64,000 bases of DNA, taken from contig NZ_JAWLCI010000003.1 in NCBI RefSeq assembly GCF_041687215.1, positions 62,001-126,000 of the forward strand, in the 5' to 3' direction. The notes under the pieces are model-generated. The model was not told the DNA's origin and made no database searches. It was given only the letters and a program-made list of their open reading frames with translations. Positions within the stretch are counted from its first letter, which is position 1. Every line of letters starts with the position of its first letter. Of the stretch, positions 17,868 through 26,071 are shown piece after piece. The position numbers and the translations under genes were made by a program. The DNA is from Mariniphaga sp041687215 (GTDB taxonomy: Bacteria > Bacteroidota > Bacteroidia > Bacteroidales > Prolixibacteraceae).

Positions 17868-20800
17868 ATGGCATTTGTAACCAAAATACTCGGGAAAATT
17901 CTCGGGAACAAATCGGAAAGAGATATAAAGGAAGTGAATCCGATTGTTGAACAAATTAAAGAAGAGTACCAACGAATTGTTGGTTTCTCAAACGATGAGC
18001 TACGTAACGAAACAGATAGGTTAAGGGAAATCATCAGGGACCGGATTAAGCCGGAGGAGGATGAAATTGCCGCATTGAAGGAGAAGGCCGAAGACGCCGA
18101 AATTCAGGATAGCGAAGAAATTTACAAACAAATTGACAAGCTCGAGGAAACAATAGATGAAAAAATTGAAGCGGTTCTGAATGAAATTCTTCCTACCGCA
18201 TTTTCTATTGTGAAAGAAACTGCCCGCCGGTTTTTCGAAAACGAAACGGTGGAAGTTACCGCCAGGGATTACGATAAAGATTTGGCCTCCACACGGGCCA
18301 GCATTTCTGTTCAGGGAGAAAAAGCTTTGTGGAAAAATCGCTGGATTGCCGGAGGAACAGAAATTATCTGGGATATGGTACATTACGATGTGCAGCTCAT
18401 TGGAGGCATTGTACTGCATCAGGGCAAAATTGCCGAAATGGCAACCGGTGAAGGAAAAACACTGGTGGCCACATTGCCTGTGTTTTTAAACGCGCTGGCT
18501 GGCCGCGGTGTACATTTGGTAACGGTGAATGACTACCTCTCGAAACGGGATGCCGAATGGATGGGCCCCATATTTGAATTTCACGGGCTGACTGTTGATT
18601 GTATCGACAAACATCAACCAAATTCCGAAGCGCGACGGAAAGCATATAATGCAGACATAACTTACGGAACAAACAATGAATTCGGTTTTGATTATTTGCG
18701 CGACAATATGTCCATCAATCCTGAAGATTTGGTGCAGCGCAAACACCACTACGCCATTGTAGATGAAGTGGACTCGGTACTCATTGATGATGCCCGTACA
18801 CCTTTGATTATTTCAGGACCGGTGCCTAAAGGTGAAAACCAGCAGTTTGAAGAGCTGAAAGGTTATGTGGAAAAATTGTACAAGGCCCAGCGTGATTTGG
18901 TAAACCGCATTTTTATAGATGCCAAGCGGTTGCTTACCAAAGAGAACACTACCGATGAGGAAAAAAAAGAAGGCGGTTTGTTATTGCTGCGGGCACATAA
19001 AGGGCTGCCCAAAAACAAATCAATTATAAAATTCCTGAGCGAGGAGGGCATGAAAAACCTCATGACGAAAACGGAGAATTTCTATATGCAGGATAACAAT
19101 AAAAACATGCATATTGTAACTGACCCTCTCTTTTTTGTTATTGAAGAAAAACAAAACTCGGTAGAACTTACTGATAAAGGGATTGACCTGATTTCTGAAG
19201 GCTTTGAAGACCCCGACTTTTTTGTAATGCCCGACATGGGAACTACAATGGCAGAACTCGAAAATGCAGGACTGTCTCTTGATGTAATGCAGGAAAAGAA
19301 AGATAAACTTTTGCAGGATTACGCTGTAAAATCAGAAAGGGTGCACACCATCAATCAGTTGCTGAAAGCTTACACCATGTTCGAAAAAGATGTGGAATAT
19401 GTGGTGATTGACAACAAGGTGAAAATTGTTGATGAGCAAACCGGACGTATTATGGAAGGACGCCGGTATTCAGACGGATTGCACCAGGCCATTGAAGCCA
19501 AGGAGCGGGTTAAGGTGGAAGCTGCCACCCAGACTTTTGCAACCATTACTCTGCAAAACTACTTCAGAATGTACCACAAACTGGCCGGTATGACTGGTAC
19601 TGCTGAAACCGAAGCTGGCGAATTCTGGGATATTTACAAACTGGAGGTGGTGGTTATTCCTACCAACCGCCCGATTGTTCGCGACGACAGAGAAGATTTG
19701 GTTTACAAAACCAAACGCGAAAAATATAATTCGGTTATCGATGAAATTGTGGAACTGAACCAGGCCGGGCGACCGGTGTTAGTGGGTACCACTTCGGTTG
19801 AAATTTCGGAATTGCTGAGCCGGATGCTCAAAATTCGTGGAATTAAACACAATGTGCTAAATGCCAAATTGCATGCGCGCGAGGCAGAAATTGTAGCCGA
19901 AGCAGGCCGGTCGGGTGGTGTTACCATTGCCACCAACATGGCAGGCCGCGGTACAGATATTAAGCTTTCACCAGAAGTGAAAAAAGCGGGCGGTTTGGCT
20001 ATAATAGGTACCGAACGCCACGATTCGCGGCGGGTTGACCGTCAGTTGCGTGGTCGTGCCGGACGACAAGGTGACCCAGGTTCGTCGCAGTTTTACGTTT
20101 CACTCGAAGACGATTTGATGCGTTTGTTCGGCTCCGACAGAATTTCAGGTGTGATGGATCGGCTTGGTTTGAAAGAGGGCGAAGTGATTCAGCACTCAAT
20201 GATATCCAAATCTATAGAACGCGCGCAGCGGAAAGTAGAAGAAAATAACTTTGGAATAAGAAAACGGTTGCTGGAATACGACGATGTGATGAATTCGCAA
20301 CGTGAAGTGATTTACAAGCGAAGAAAACACGCCTTGTTCGGCGAAAGGCTGGATGTGGACTTGCTGAACATGATGTACGATTCGGTGGAAGAGTTGGTGA
20401 ACGAGTATTTTGGCTCCGACCAGTTCGAAGATTTCAACATGGAATTATTGCGGTTGCTTTCCATCGAATCGCCTGTTACTCAGGAGGAATTCAAACAACT
20501 TTCAATAGAAGAAATCACTGAGAGGATTTACCAAAAGATGATTGACGGATATAACCGCAAAGTGGAATCGATTTCGAAACAGGCGTTCCCGGTTATTAAA
20601 AATGTGTATGAAACCAAGTCTCAGGTTTACAAAAATATTGTGGTTCCCATTTCAGACGGGAAACGGATTTTCCAGATTATTTGTAATCTCGAAAAAGCTT
20701 ATCTGAATAAGGGTAAAGAGCTCGCAAAATCTTATCAGAAGCAGGTTGTGTTGAACACCATTGACGAAGCCTGGAAGGAGCAGCTTCGCGAAATGGACGA

Positions 20801-21185
20801 TTTAAAACAGTCGGTTCAGAATGCTACTTACGAACAGAAAGACCCGCTTTTAATTTACAAGTTTGAGTCGTTTAACCTTTTTAAAATGATGATTAGCAAG
20901 GTGAACAAAGACGTGGTAAGTACCTTGATGAAAGGCCACATACCGATTCAGAGCCCCGATCAGGTGCGGCAGGCCGAAGAAAGAAAACGCACCGATATGA
21001 GCCGGTACAGGACACAAAAATCGGATATGCCCGGAGTTGAAAACCCGATGGAGGGAGCAAATACCCAAACCGGAGAACGAAGCAAACCACAACCGGTTAG
21101 GGTTGAGAAAAAAGTGGGTAGAAATGATCCTTGCCCGTGTGGAAGCGGTAAAAAATACAAACAATGCCACGGTAGAGGCGCATAA
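17868..21185 (+). CDS. secA: Preprotein translocase ATPase SecA
   Basis: Motor ATPase of the Sec export channel. The 1105-residue length is typical of Bacteroidota SecA, which carries extra sequence between the Walker motifs (about 330-440). Key features in order are MATGEGKT (Walker A), VDEVDSVLIDDARTPLI (Walker B and Ser-rich motif), AGMTGTAETE, NMAGRGTDI, the arginine-finger helicase segment RQLRGRAGRQGDPG, and a C-terminal zinc-binding SEC-C motif NDPCPCGSGKKYKQCHG, which binds SecB or ribosomes. I start at ATG 17868 (MAFVTKILGKILG), not the in-frame TTG at 17838, which lies inside a promoter box. lgt follows 84 bases downstream. Confidence 0.97.
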   Translation: MAFVTKILGKILGNKSERDIKEVNPIVEQIKEEYQRIVGFSNDELRNETDRLREIIRDRIKPEEDEIAALKEKAEDAEIQDSEEIYKQIDKLEETIDEKIEAVLNEILPTAFSIVKETARRFFENETVEVTARDYDKDLASTRASISVQGEKALWKNRWIAGGTEIIWDMVHYDVQLIGGIVLHQGKIAEMATGEGKTLVATLPVFLNALAGRGVHLVTVNDYLSKRDAEWMGPIFEFHGLTVDCIDKHQPNSEARRKAYNADITYGTNNEFGFDYLRDNMSINPEDLVQRKHHYAIVDEVDSVLIDDARTPLIISGPVPKGENQQFEELKGYVEKLYKAQRDLVNRIFIDAKRLLTKENTTDEEKKEGGLLLLRAHKGLPKNKSIIKFLSEEGMKNLMTKTENFYMQDNNKNMHIVTDPLFFVIEEKQNSVELTDKGIDLISEGFEDPDFFVMPDMGTTMAELENAGLSLDVMQEKKDKLLQDYAVKSERVHTINQLLKAYTMFEKDVEYVVIDNKVKIVDEQTGRIMEGRRYSDGLHQAIEAKERVKVEAATQTFATITLQNYFRMYHKLAGMTGTAETEAGEFWDIYKLEVVVIPTNRPIVRDDREDLVYKTKREKYNSVIDEIVELNQAGRPVLVGTTSVEISELLSRMLKIRGIKHNVLNAKLHAREAEIVAEAGRSGGVTIATNMAGRGTDIKLSPEVKKAGGLAIIGTERHDSRRVDRQLRGRAGRQGDPGSSQFYVSLEDDLMRLFGSDRISGVMDRLGLKEGEVIQHSMISKSIERAQRKVEENNFGIRKRLLEYDDVMNSQREVIYKRRKHALFGERLDVDLLNMMYDSVEELVNEYFGSDQFEDFNMELLRLLSIESPVTQEEFKQLSIEEITERIYQKMIDGYNRKVESISKQAFPVIKNVYETKSQVYKNIVVPISDGKRIFQIICNLEKAYLNKGKELAKSYQKQVVLNTIDEAWKEQLREMDDLKQSVQNATYEQKDPLLIYKFESFNLFKMMISKVNKDVVSTLMKGHIPIQSPDQVRQAEERKRTDMSRYRTQKSDMPGVENPMEGANTQTGERSKPQPVRVEKKVGRNDPCPCGSGKKYKQCHGRGA

Positions 21186-21269
21186 AAAGGATCGTATTTT
21201 TTACCTGGCCTGACGACGGCGTAATTTTAACCAGTAAGCTTTAAAAATTAATACCGAAAAAAATATAGT

Positions 21270-22088
21270 ATGATACACCTGTTAAACTTTATCCACTGGA
21301 ATGCCAATCCCGAGTTGTTTAATTTAGGCCCGCTCTCGGTTCGCTGGTACGGACTGCTTTTTGCCTCCGGGTTTTTAATTGGCTATTACATTGGCGAAAA
21401 GATGCTCAAATCGGAAAATGTATCTCAAAAATGGATCGATTCCCTGTTTTTTTATATCATAATTGCAACCATTTTAGGTGCTCGGCTGGGGCATGTTTTC
21501 TTCTATGGCTGGGAATATTATTCTCAGCACCCGGCAGAAATTTTTAAGGTTTGGCACGGTGGCCTGGCCAGTCATGGAGGAGCGCTTGGAATCATTATTG
21601 CGCTATTAATTCATTCAAAATTAATAACCAAACGGAATGTATTGTGGACCATCGATCGCATAGTTGTACCCACCGCACTGGTCGGGGGTTTTATTCGACT
21701 CGGTAACCTGATGAATTCCGAAATTTACGGCATTGAAACCACTCTTCCGTGGGGATTCATTTTTGAACGTAATGGTGAAACAGTTGCAAAACATCCCACT
21801 CAAATTTATGAAGCGCTGGCCTATTTTATTTCTTTTGGTATTTTAATGTTTTTTTACTGGCGCACCAGGAGAAAATTAAACGAAGGATTTTTAACCGGTG
21901 TATTTTTTGTGTTGATTTTTGCCGCCCGCTTTTTCATCGAGTTTATAAAGGAAGATCAGGAAGCTTTTGAAGCAACAATGTCCTTAAATATGGGGCAGTG
22001 GCTGAGTGTGCCTTTTGTTTTAGCCGGAATATTTTTAATTGTACGGGCTATGAAATTACCGGAAAAGGAGTATAAAAATCAAGCCTGA
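21270..22088 (+). CDS. lgt: Prolipoprotein diacylglyceryl transferase
   Basis: Inner-membrane enzyme that adds diacylglycerol from phosphatidylglycerol to the lipobox cysteine of prolipoproteins, the first step of lipoprotein maturation. The 272-residue protein has seven hydrophobic segments and the Lgt signature around VGGFIRLGNLMNSEIYG. It also shows the RWYGLLFASGFLIGYYIG N-terminal segment (periplasmic-facing conserved residues), GARLGHVFFYGW, HGGLASHGGALG and HPTQIYEAL. It lies between secA and a lipoprotein gene whose product it would modify; the next ATG comes 10 bases after its stop codon, so the two are probably one transcript. Confidence 0.96.
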   Translation: MIHLLNFIHWNANPELFNLGPLSVRWYGLLFASGFLIGYYIGEKMLKSENVSQKWIDSLFFYIIIATILGARLGHVFFYGWEYYSQHPAEIFKVWHGGLASHGGALGIIIALLIHSKLITKRNVLWTIDRIVVPTALVGGFIRLGNLMNSEIYGIETTLPWGFIFERNGETVAKHPTQIYEALAYFISFGILMFFYWRTRRKLNEGFLTGVFFVLIFAARFFIEFIKEDQEAFEATMSLNMGQWLSVPFVLAGIFLIVRAMKLPEKEYKNQA

Positions 22089-22098
22089 TTTGATCCAT

Positions 22099-23298
22099 AT
22101 GAATAAAATACGCAACATTTTATTCTCTACAGCAGCAATCTCCTTGTTGGCCTTTGTAATTTTTTCCTGCTCAACTGCAAAAGAGGTTGAAACTTATTAT
22201 CATCCGGCCGATTTTGATGTGTCTGCTTCAACCTGTTTTGTTTGGACGACCGATTTTTATGAAATCGTCCCAAAACTTGCCGCTATCATTTCTAAAAAAG
22301 ACAAGGTCACACTTTTTGTAAAAGAAAATGCCGACCTAAATGATATTAAACGGATTCTTGAGAAATACGAAAGTAACCCCGAAAATATTGGTTTTATTCC
22401 ATTAAAATGGATACCCGCAAATGCCTGGCTTAGGGATTTTGGTCCGGTTTATCTGGTAAATGGCAGGGGAAAAAAGAAACTTGTCAATTTTTTATACTTC
22501 AGAAGCCGGCTAAAATTTGTTGATCAGATCTCCGAAAAACAAAAAATTCCGTTGACTCAGATTCCGCTAAACAGCACCGGAGGCTCGCGGGAGGTAAACG
22601 GGAAAGGTACAGCCATTCTTGTTGAATCGCATGAATTACTGGAGAATAAGCCCAAAACAAAAGACGTGATTGAGGCTGAAATGAAAAACGCCCTTCATTT
22701 GAAAAAGATTATATGGCTTAAACAGGGCATTCCGCAAGATGATGGTCAGTTTTCCGGGCCAATTTATCAAGACATTTATCCCAACGGCGTAAATGGTCAT
22801 GTGGACGAATTTTGCCGTTTTGCCGATGCACAAACTGTTCTAATCAGTTATGTTTCAGAAGAGGAGGCCGGTTTGCATCCCATTTTGGCAGAAGCAAAAA
22901 ATCGGCTCGACGAGAATTACCGGATTCTTTTGGAATCAACCGATCAGGATGGAAATAAACTAAATGTGAAAAAGGTGCCTTTTGCCCCATTATTAATATT
23001 CGAACAACCCACCCCTCAGGGAAAGAGAAAAACGGCGGCGGTTACCAGCTATATGAATTTTATTGTTACCAATTCGTTGGTTATCCTGCCATCTTATCTT
23101 GATGTTGCAGATGACTCAAACCGAGAAGCATTTCAGGCAAAAGAAAACGAAGTGATCCGGATATTTCAGGAAGTTTTTTCTTCAAGAGAAATTATCACGG
23201 TTCCTTCTTATGATTTAAATCGGTTCAGTGGCGGTTTTCACTGCATCAGCATTAACAAACCTTTGGGTGGCGCGGTTTCCGAACCGCGCATTCCATAA
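22099..23298 (+). CDS. Lipoprotein of the agmatine/peptidylarginine deiminase family
   Basis: The 399-residue product starts at ATG 22099 (the frame is open to a TTG at 22090) with a signal ending in a lipobox, LAFVIFSCS, so it is probably membrane-anchored in the periplasm or outer membrane. The body is a guanidine-modifying PAD_porph-type fold. It shows WLRDFGPVYLVNG, GGSREVNGKG, the catalytic HxD pair in NGHVDEFCRFAD, and the nucleophile Cys in SGGFHCISIN. Agmatine deiminases are normally cytosolic, so export points to peptidylarginine or external agmatine as substrate; which one is not decided by the sequence. The last ten codons (GGAVSEPRIP) coincide exactly with a REP element, so the C-terminal tail is probably repeat-derived. 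Confidence 0.82.
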   Translation: MNKIRNILFSTAAISLLAFVIFSCSTAKEVETYYHPADFDVSASTCFVWTTDFYEIVPKLAAIISKKDKVTLFVKENADLNDIKRILEKYESNPENIGFIPLKWIPANAWLRDFGPVYLVNGRGKKKLVNFLYFRSRLKFVDQISEKQKIPLTQIPLNSTGGSREVNGKGTAILVESHELLENKPKTKDVIEAEMKNALHLKKIIWLKQGIPQDDGQFSGPIYQDIYPNGVNGHVDEFCRFADAQTVLISYVSEEEAGLHPILAEAKNRLDENYRILLESTDQDGNKLNVKKVPFAPLLIFEQPTPQGKRKTAAVTSYMNFIVTNSLVILPSYLDVADDSNREAFQAKENEVIRIFQEVFSSREIITVPSYDLNRFSGGFHCISINKPLGGAVSEPRIP

Positions 23299-23382
23299 AA
23301 GGAGGAATAGACAAATCAGTGAAATGATATACGGAGAAGTATTCACAATATCAAGAATGAGCGAATCGGAATTCGCTCCACC
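23266..23382. repeat. REP pair (BIME-like) between convergent genes
   Basis: Two 28-base units face each other: 23266-23293 on plus and 23382-23355 on minus. Both read GGTGG, six stem bases, TTCCGA, six complementary stem bases, CATTC. The stems differ completely (CGCGGT/ACCGCG versus AGCGAA/TTCGCT) but each pairs perfectly, i.e. they covary. A GTGG foot beside a hairpin is the classic REP layout mobilised by RAYT (TnpA-REP) enzymes. The first unit forms the 3' end of the deiminase gene; the second begins one base after the TonB receptor stop codon. The pair may also act as a bidirectional terminator. Confidence 0.8.
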
Positions 23383-23383
23383 A

Positions 23384-25723
23384 TCAGTTGAAAATACGCA
23401 AGCCAAGAAAAAATGTCCTCGGTTTTGCCGGACCGTAAATGTATCCGCTGTCGCGGTTTTTACCGGTATCGAAATCGTTTTGGAAATGATTCAAAATATT
23501 GCTGATTCCCCCAAACAATTCAATGGACGAATCCATGCGGCGCATATTAAAAATGTATCCCAGTTTCAAGTTCATTTCCATGAAATTTGGTGTATCAATA
23601 AGAACATCCTGCTCCGGGGTGCCTGCATCGCCTGCCAGCCCGTAATGTGGTACCAGCATGGAACCTGTATAAATTCCCGACAATGAAGTACTAAAACGGT
23701 TTCCGGGAGTCAGCGTTAACGTGTAATACCCGTAAGCTTCCGGAGTTCGCAGGTACTTGGCAGTTCCGGGCAGTTGTTCCGACCATGCAACGGGCTCTTC
23801 ATACAAACTTTTCTGCAGGGTAATTCCGCTTTCCAACTGAAACATCCTGTTATAATTGGCACGGGCTTCGAATGTTACGCCATACACATTACTCAATCCG
23901 CCGTTTCGTTTTTCCATCAGCGAATTTCCATCGGCATCTCTGCCCACTTCTTCCAATATAAAAGCATCGTTTAACCGGGTGTAAAAACCTTCGAGGGTAA
24001 ATCCGTAAATGTGTTTTTCAGTGGGTTTGTCCCAGTTCATGGAAACACTTGCACTTTGTGACCGTTCTTCTTTTAAATCTTCTGAAAGACTGATAGTTTG
24101 AATCCCTCCACCTGAAAAAGCAATGTGCATATCGGCATCGAAAGCCTGCGGCGCACGGAATCCGGTTGACCAGGATGCGCGCAGTTGCGTATTTAAACCA
24201 GGTTTAAAAAGCAGGGAAATTCTGGGGTTTACAATAAGGTTATCAACAAAGTTATGTTTGTCGGCCCGAACTCCAGCCAGCAATGTTGTTTTTCGGGTAA
24301 TTTCCCAGTCACTTTGTATAAAAGCACCAATATTTCTCGAATTCTGATCAATTAAATAATTGTAAGCCTCAATAATATCGTAAACATCATCCACAACATA
24401 TTCCGTCCCAAAAGTGAAAGTGTTGTTTCCCTTTATAAAATCCAGTATCGTATGGTTCAGTTGGGCACCAACCTGCAGGGTATAATTTTCTGAATTGCCG
24501 TAGGGCGGGTTGTTGTTGTATTCCTGAAGTTCATCAGGGTTGTCAGGAGTAATACCGGTAAAGTGTTTTCTTTTGGTGAATTGTCCGGCTGTATATAAAA
24601 CAAAGGAAGTCCTGTAATCGTCACTTGAAACTTCATAATCGGCTCCTCCCATAAGCACATCGTGAGTCCGTTCTTCCGATTGCCTTGCAAGGTAAGCAGG
24701 TCCATCTCCCATTTCGCCTCCGTAACGGTACTCGTGCATACTTGAAAAATTGGCCTGTAGCTGCTGTTTTTCATTGAGTTTGAAAAAAGAATTTAATCCG
24801 AAGGAATTGTTGTTTAGTGATGGCATTTCTGAAAAATTATCTCCGTTGTGATCGTATAAATCGCGTTGGCGGTGTGAGGTGTAAAGTGCCATTCCGGCAT
24901 TGCGTTTTTGCGAAAGGGCTGTAAGGGTTCCGTTCAGGTTATAATCAGCAGAACCACCTCCAATTACTGAATTGTTTGAAGTTATTTCATACGAGTTCCG
25001 TTCAGGCATTTTGGTAATAATGTTTACCGTTCCGCCAATGGCACTTGAACCATACAACGCAGAGGCGCCACCGCGGACTATTTCAATACGTTCCACCATT
25101 TCAGACGGCAATTGCTCTAAGCCATAAAGGCCTGCGAGGGGACTAAAAACCGCCCGGCTGTTTACCAGAATCTGGCTGTATGCGCCTCCCAGCCCGTTCA
25201 TTCGCAATTGCGTGTAGTTGCAGGTATGGCAATCCACTTCCATGCGCAAACCAGGTTGGAAATTCAGGGTTTCTGAAACAGTTTGTGCGGCCACATTTTT
25301 AATTGTTTTCGAATCGAGCACATTAACAATCACTGCACTTTCAGTTTGCCTTTTAAATGTTTTGGTGCCGGTTACCACCACCTCTCCAACACGCTGTACA
25401 TCTTCTTCCAGTTCAAATTTAATTTCAATGGTTTCCCCTGCTTTCAATACAACTGGTCTTTTTTCAGTTTTGTAACCAATCATTTTGGCCACCAAAACGT
25501 AATCTCCTTCAGGTAAATCCACCATCATGTAGTGTCCGGTAACATCGGTAGTGGTTCCGTAATTGGTATCTTCCAGATAAATATTTACAAATGGTAAATG
25601 TTCGCCTCGCGAAACCACATGCCCAATAATTACTGCATCTGTGTGGTCTTGTGCCACGATTTCCAGGTAATGAATTAAAAATGGGAGTAATAAAAGTAGT
25701 TTTTTGAATCTGATAAATTTCAT
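23384..25723 (-). CDS. TonB-dependent receptor with CxxC-containing plug
   Basis: A 779-residue outer-membrane active transporter: signal peptide 1-24, a carboxypeptidase-regulatory-like domain about 28-110 (LPFVNIYLEDTNYGTTTD, DLPEGDYVLVAKMIGY), a plug about 120-230 and a 22-strand barrel ending in FLGLRIFN (terminal Phe-x-Asn). The plug carries RMEVDCHTCNYTQLRMNGLGG, an unusual CHTC pair just before the RMNGLGGAYSQILVNSR loop, and ends with VRGGASALYGSSAIGGTVNII. The substrate is unknown; the Cys pair could bind a metal or heme, or form a disulfide. It is divergent from the B12 operon, but the riboswitch there is on the other strand and does not lead into this gene, so B12 control should not be assumed. 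Confidence 0.88.
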   Translation of the reverse strand: MKFIRFKKLLLLLPFLIHYLEIVAQDHTDAVIIGHVVSRGEHLPFVNIYLEDTNYGTTTDVTGHYMMVDLPEGDYVLVAKMIGYKTEKRPVVLKAGETIEIKFELEEDVQRVGEVVVTGTKTFKRQTESAVIVNVLDSKTIKNVAAQTVSETLNFQPGLRMEVDCHTCNYTQLRMNGLGGAYSQILVNSRAVFSPLAGLYGLEQLPSEMVERIEIVRGGASALYGSSAIGGTVNIITKMPERNSYEITSNNSVIGGGSADYNLNGTLTALSQKRNAGMALYTSHRQRDLYDHNGDNFSEMPSLNNNSFGLNSFFKLNEKQQLQANFSSMHEYRYGGEMGDGPAYLARQSEERTHDVLMGGADYEVSSDDYRTSFVLYTAGQFTKRKHFTGITPDNPDELQEYNNNPPYGNSENYTLQVGAQLNHTILDFIKGNNTFTFGTEYVVDDVYDIIEAYNYLIDQNSRNIGAFIQSDWEITRKTTLLAGVRADKHNFVDNLIVNPRISLLFKPGLNTQLRASWSTGFRAPQAFDADMHIAFSGGGIQTISLSEDLKEERSQSASVSMNWDKPTEKHIYGFTLEGFYTRLNDAFILEEVGRDADGNSLMEKRNGGLSNVYGVTFEARANYNRMFQLESGITLQKSLYEEPVAWSEQLPGTAKYLRTPEAYGYYTLTLTPGNRFSTSLSGIYTGSMLVPHYGLAGDAGTPEQDVLIDTPNFMEMNLKLGYIFNMRRMDSSIELFGGISNILNHFQNDFDTGKNRDSGYIYGPAKPRTFFLGLRIFN

Positions 25724-25793
25724 AATAGATTACTGGTTGAAACAACAAACTTTATTCGGAAACATTCTAAACAGGATTTTGTTTCCGTTTTAT

Positions 25794-25801
25794 TACCTTT
25801 G
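25794..25801 (+). promoter_or_regulatory. Candidate -7 box (TACCTTTG) of the B12 operon
   Basis: A perfect TAnnTTTG box placed so that transcription would start near 25808, at the first pairing bases of the cobalamin riboswitch. The only TTTG nearby (25778-25781) is too close for a normal -33 box. Confidence 0.5.
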
Positions 25802-25807
25802 CACCGA

Positions 25808-25989
25808 AAATGGTTCACAACAAAAGGGAATCCGGTGATCCCGATAGTTATCGGGAAAGTCCGGAGCTGTACCCGCAGCTGTAAGCCTTTCATGTTGACG
25901 GCAACCTTAGCCACTGTTTCATTCCGATAACTTTCGGGAGGGACGGGAAGGCCGCCGCCAATTGGGGTAAGCCAGAAGACCTGCCATTT
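25808..25989 (+). promoter_or_regulatory. Cobalamin (AdoCbl-type) riboswitch
   Basis: Conserved cobalamin-element blocks appear in order on the plus strand: AAAAGGGAATCCGGTG (25822 on), GTCCGGAGCTGTACCCGCAGCTGTAAGC (two adjoining blocks), TTAGCCACTG, GGGAAGGC and AAGCCAGAAGACCTGCC. The ends pair (ATGG 25810-25813 with CCAT 25984-25987). A perfect palindromic arm TCCCGATA/TATCGGGA occupies 25839-25856 and a degenerate relative lies at 25922-25939. Downstream, a weak stem before TTTTT (about 26013-26036) and TTCCCC/GGGGAA (26041-26046 with 26064-26069) enclosing the start codon are candidate expression platforms. When bound to B12 it should shut down the four genes that follow. Confidence 0.95.
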
Positions 25990-26039
25990 TCAAAAAGCTT
26001 TCGGGAATAAAAGCGTCGGTTTCATTACCTGACTTTTTA

Positions 26040-26071
26040 TTTCCCCATGTTCAAATAAACAAAGGGGAATG
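26040..26071 (+). promoter_or_regulatory. Start-codon-sequestering hairpin of the B12 operon
   Basis: TTCCCC (26041-26046) can pair with GGGGAA (26064-26069), taking in the purine-rich sequence and the A of the ATG at 26069, with a 17-base loop. It is a plausible translational off-state for the riboswitch; the stem is only 6 bp, so this is tentative. Confidence 0.4.

Noticed and set aside
25724..25989. Riboswitch control of the minus-strand TonB receptor
   Set aside because: All conserved cobalamin-element blocks are in plus-strand order, so only the rightward operon can be controlled by it.
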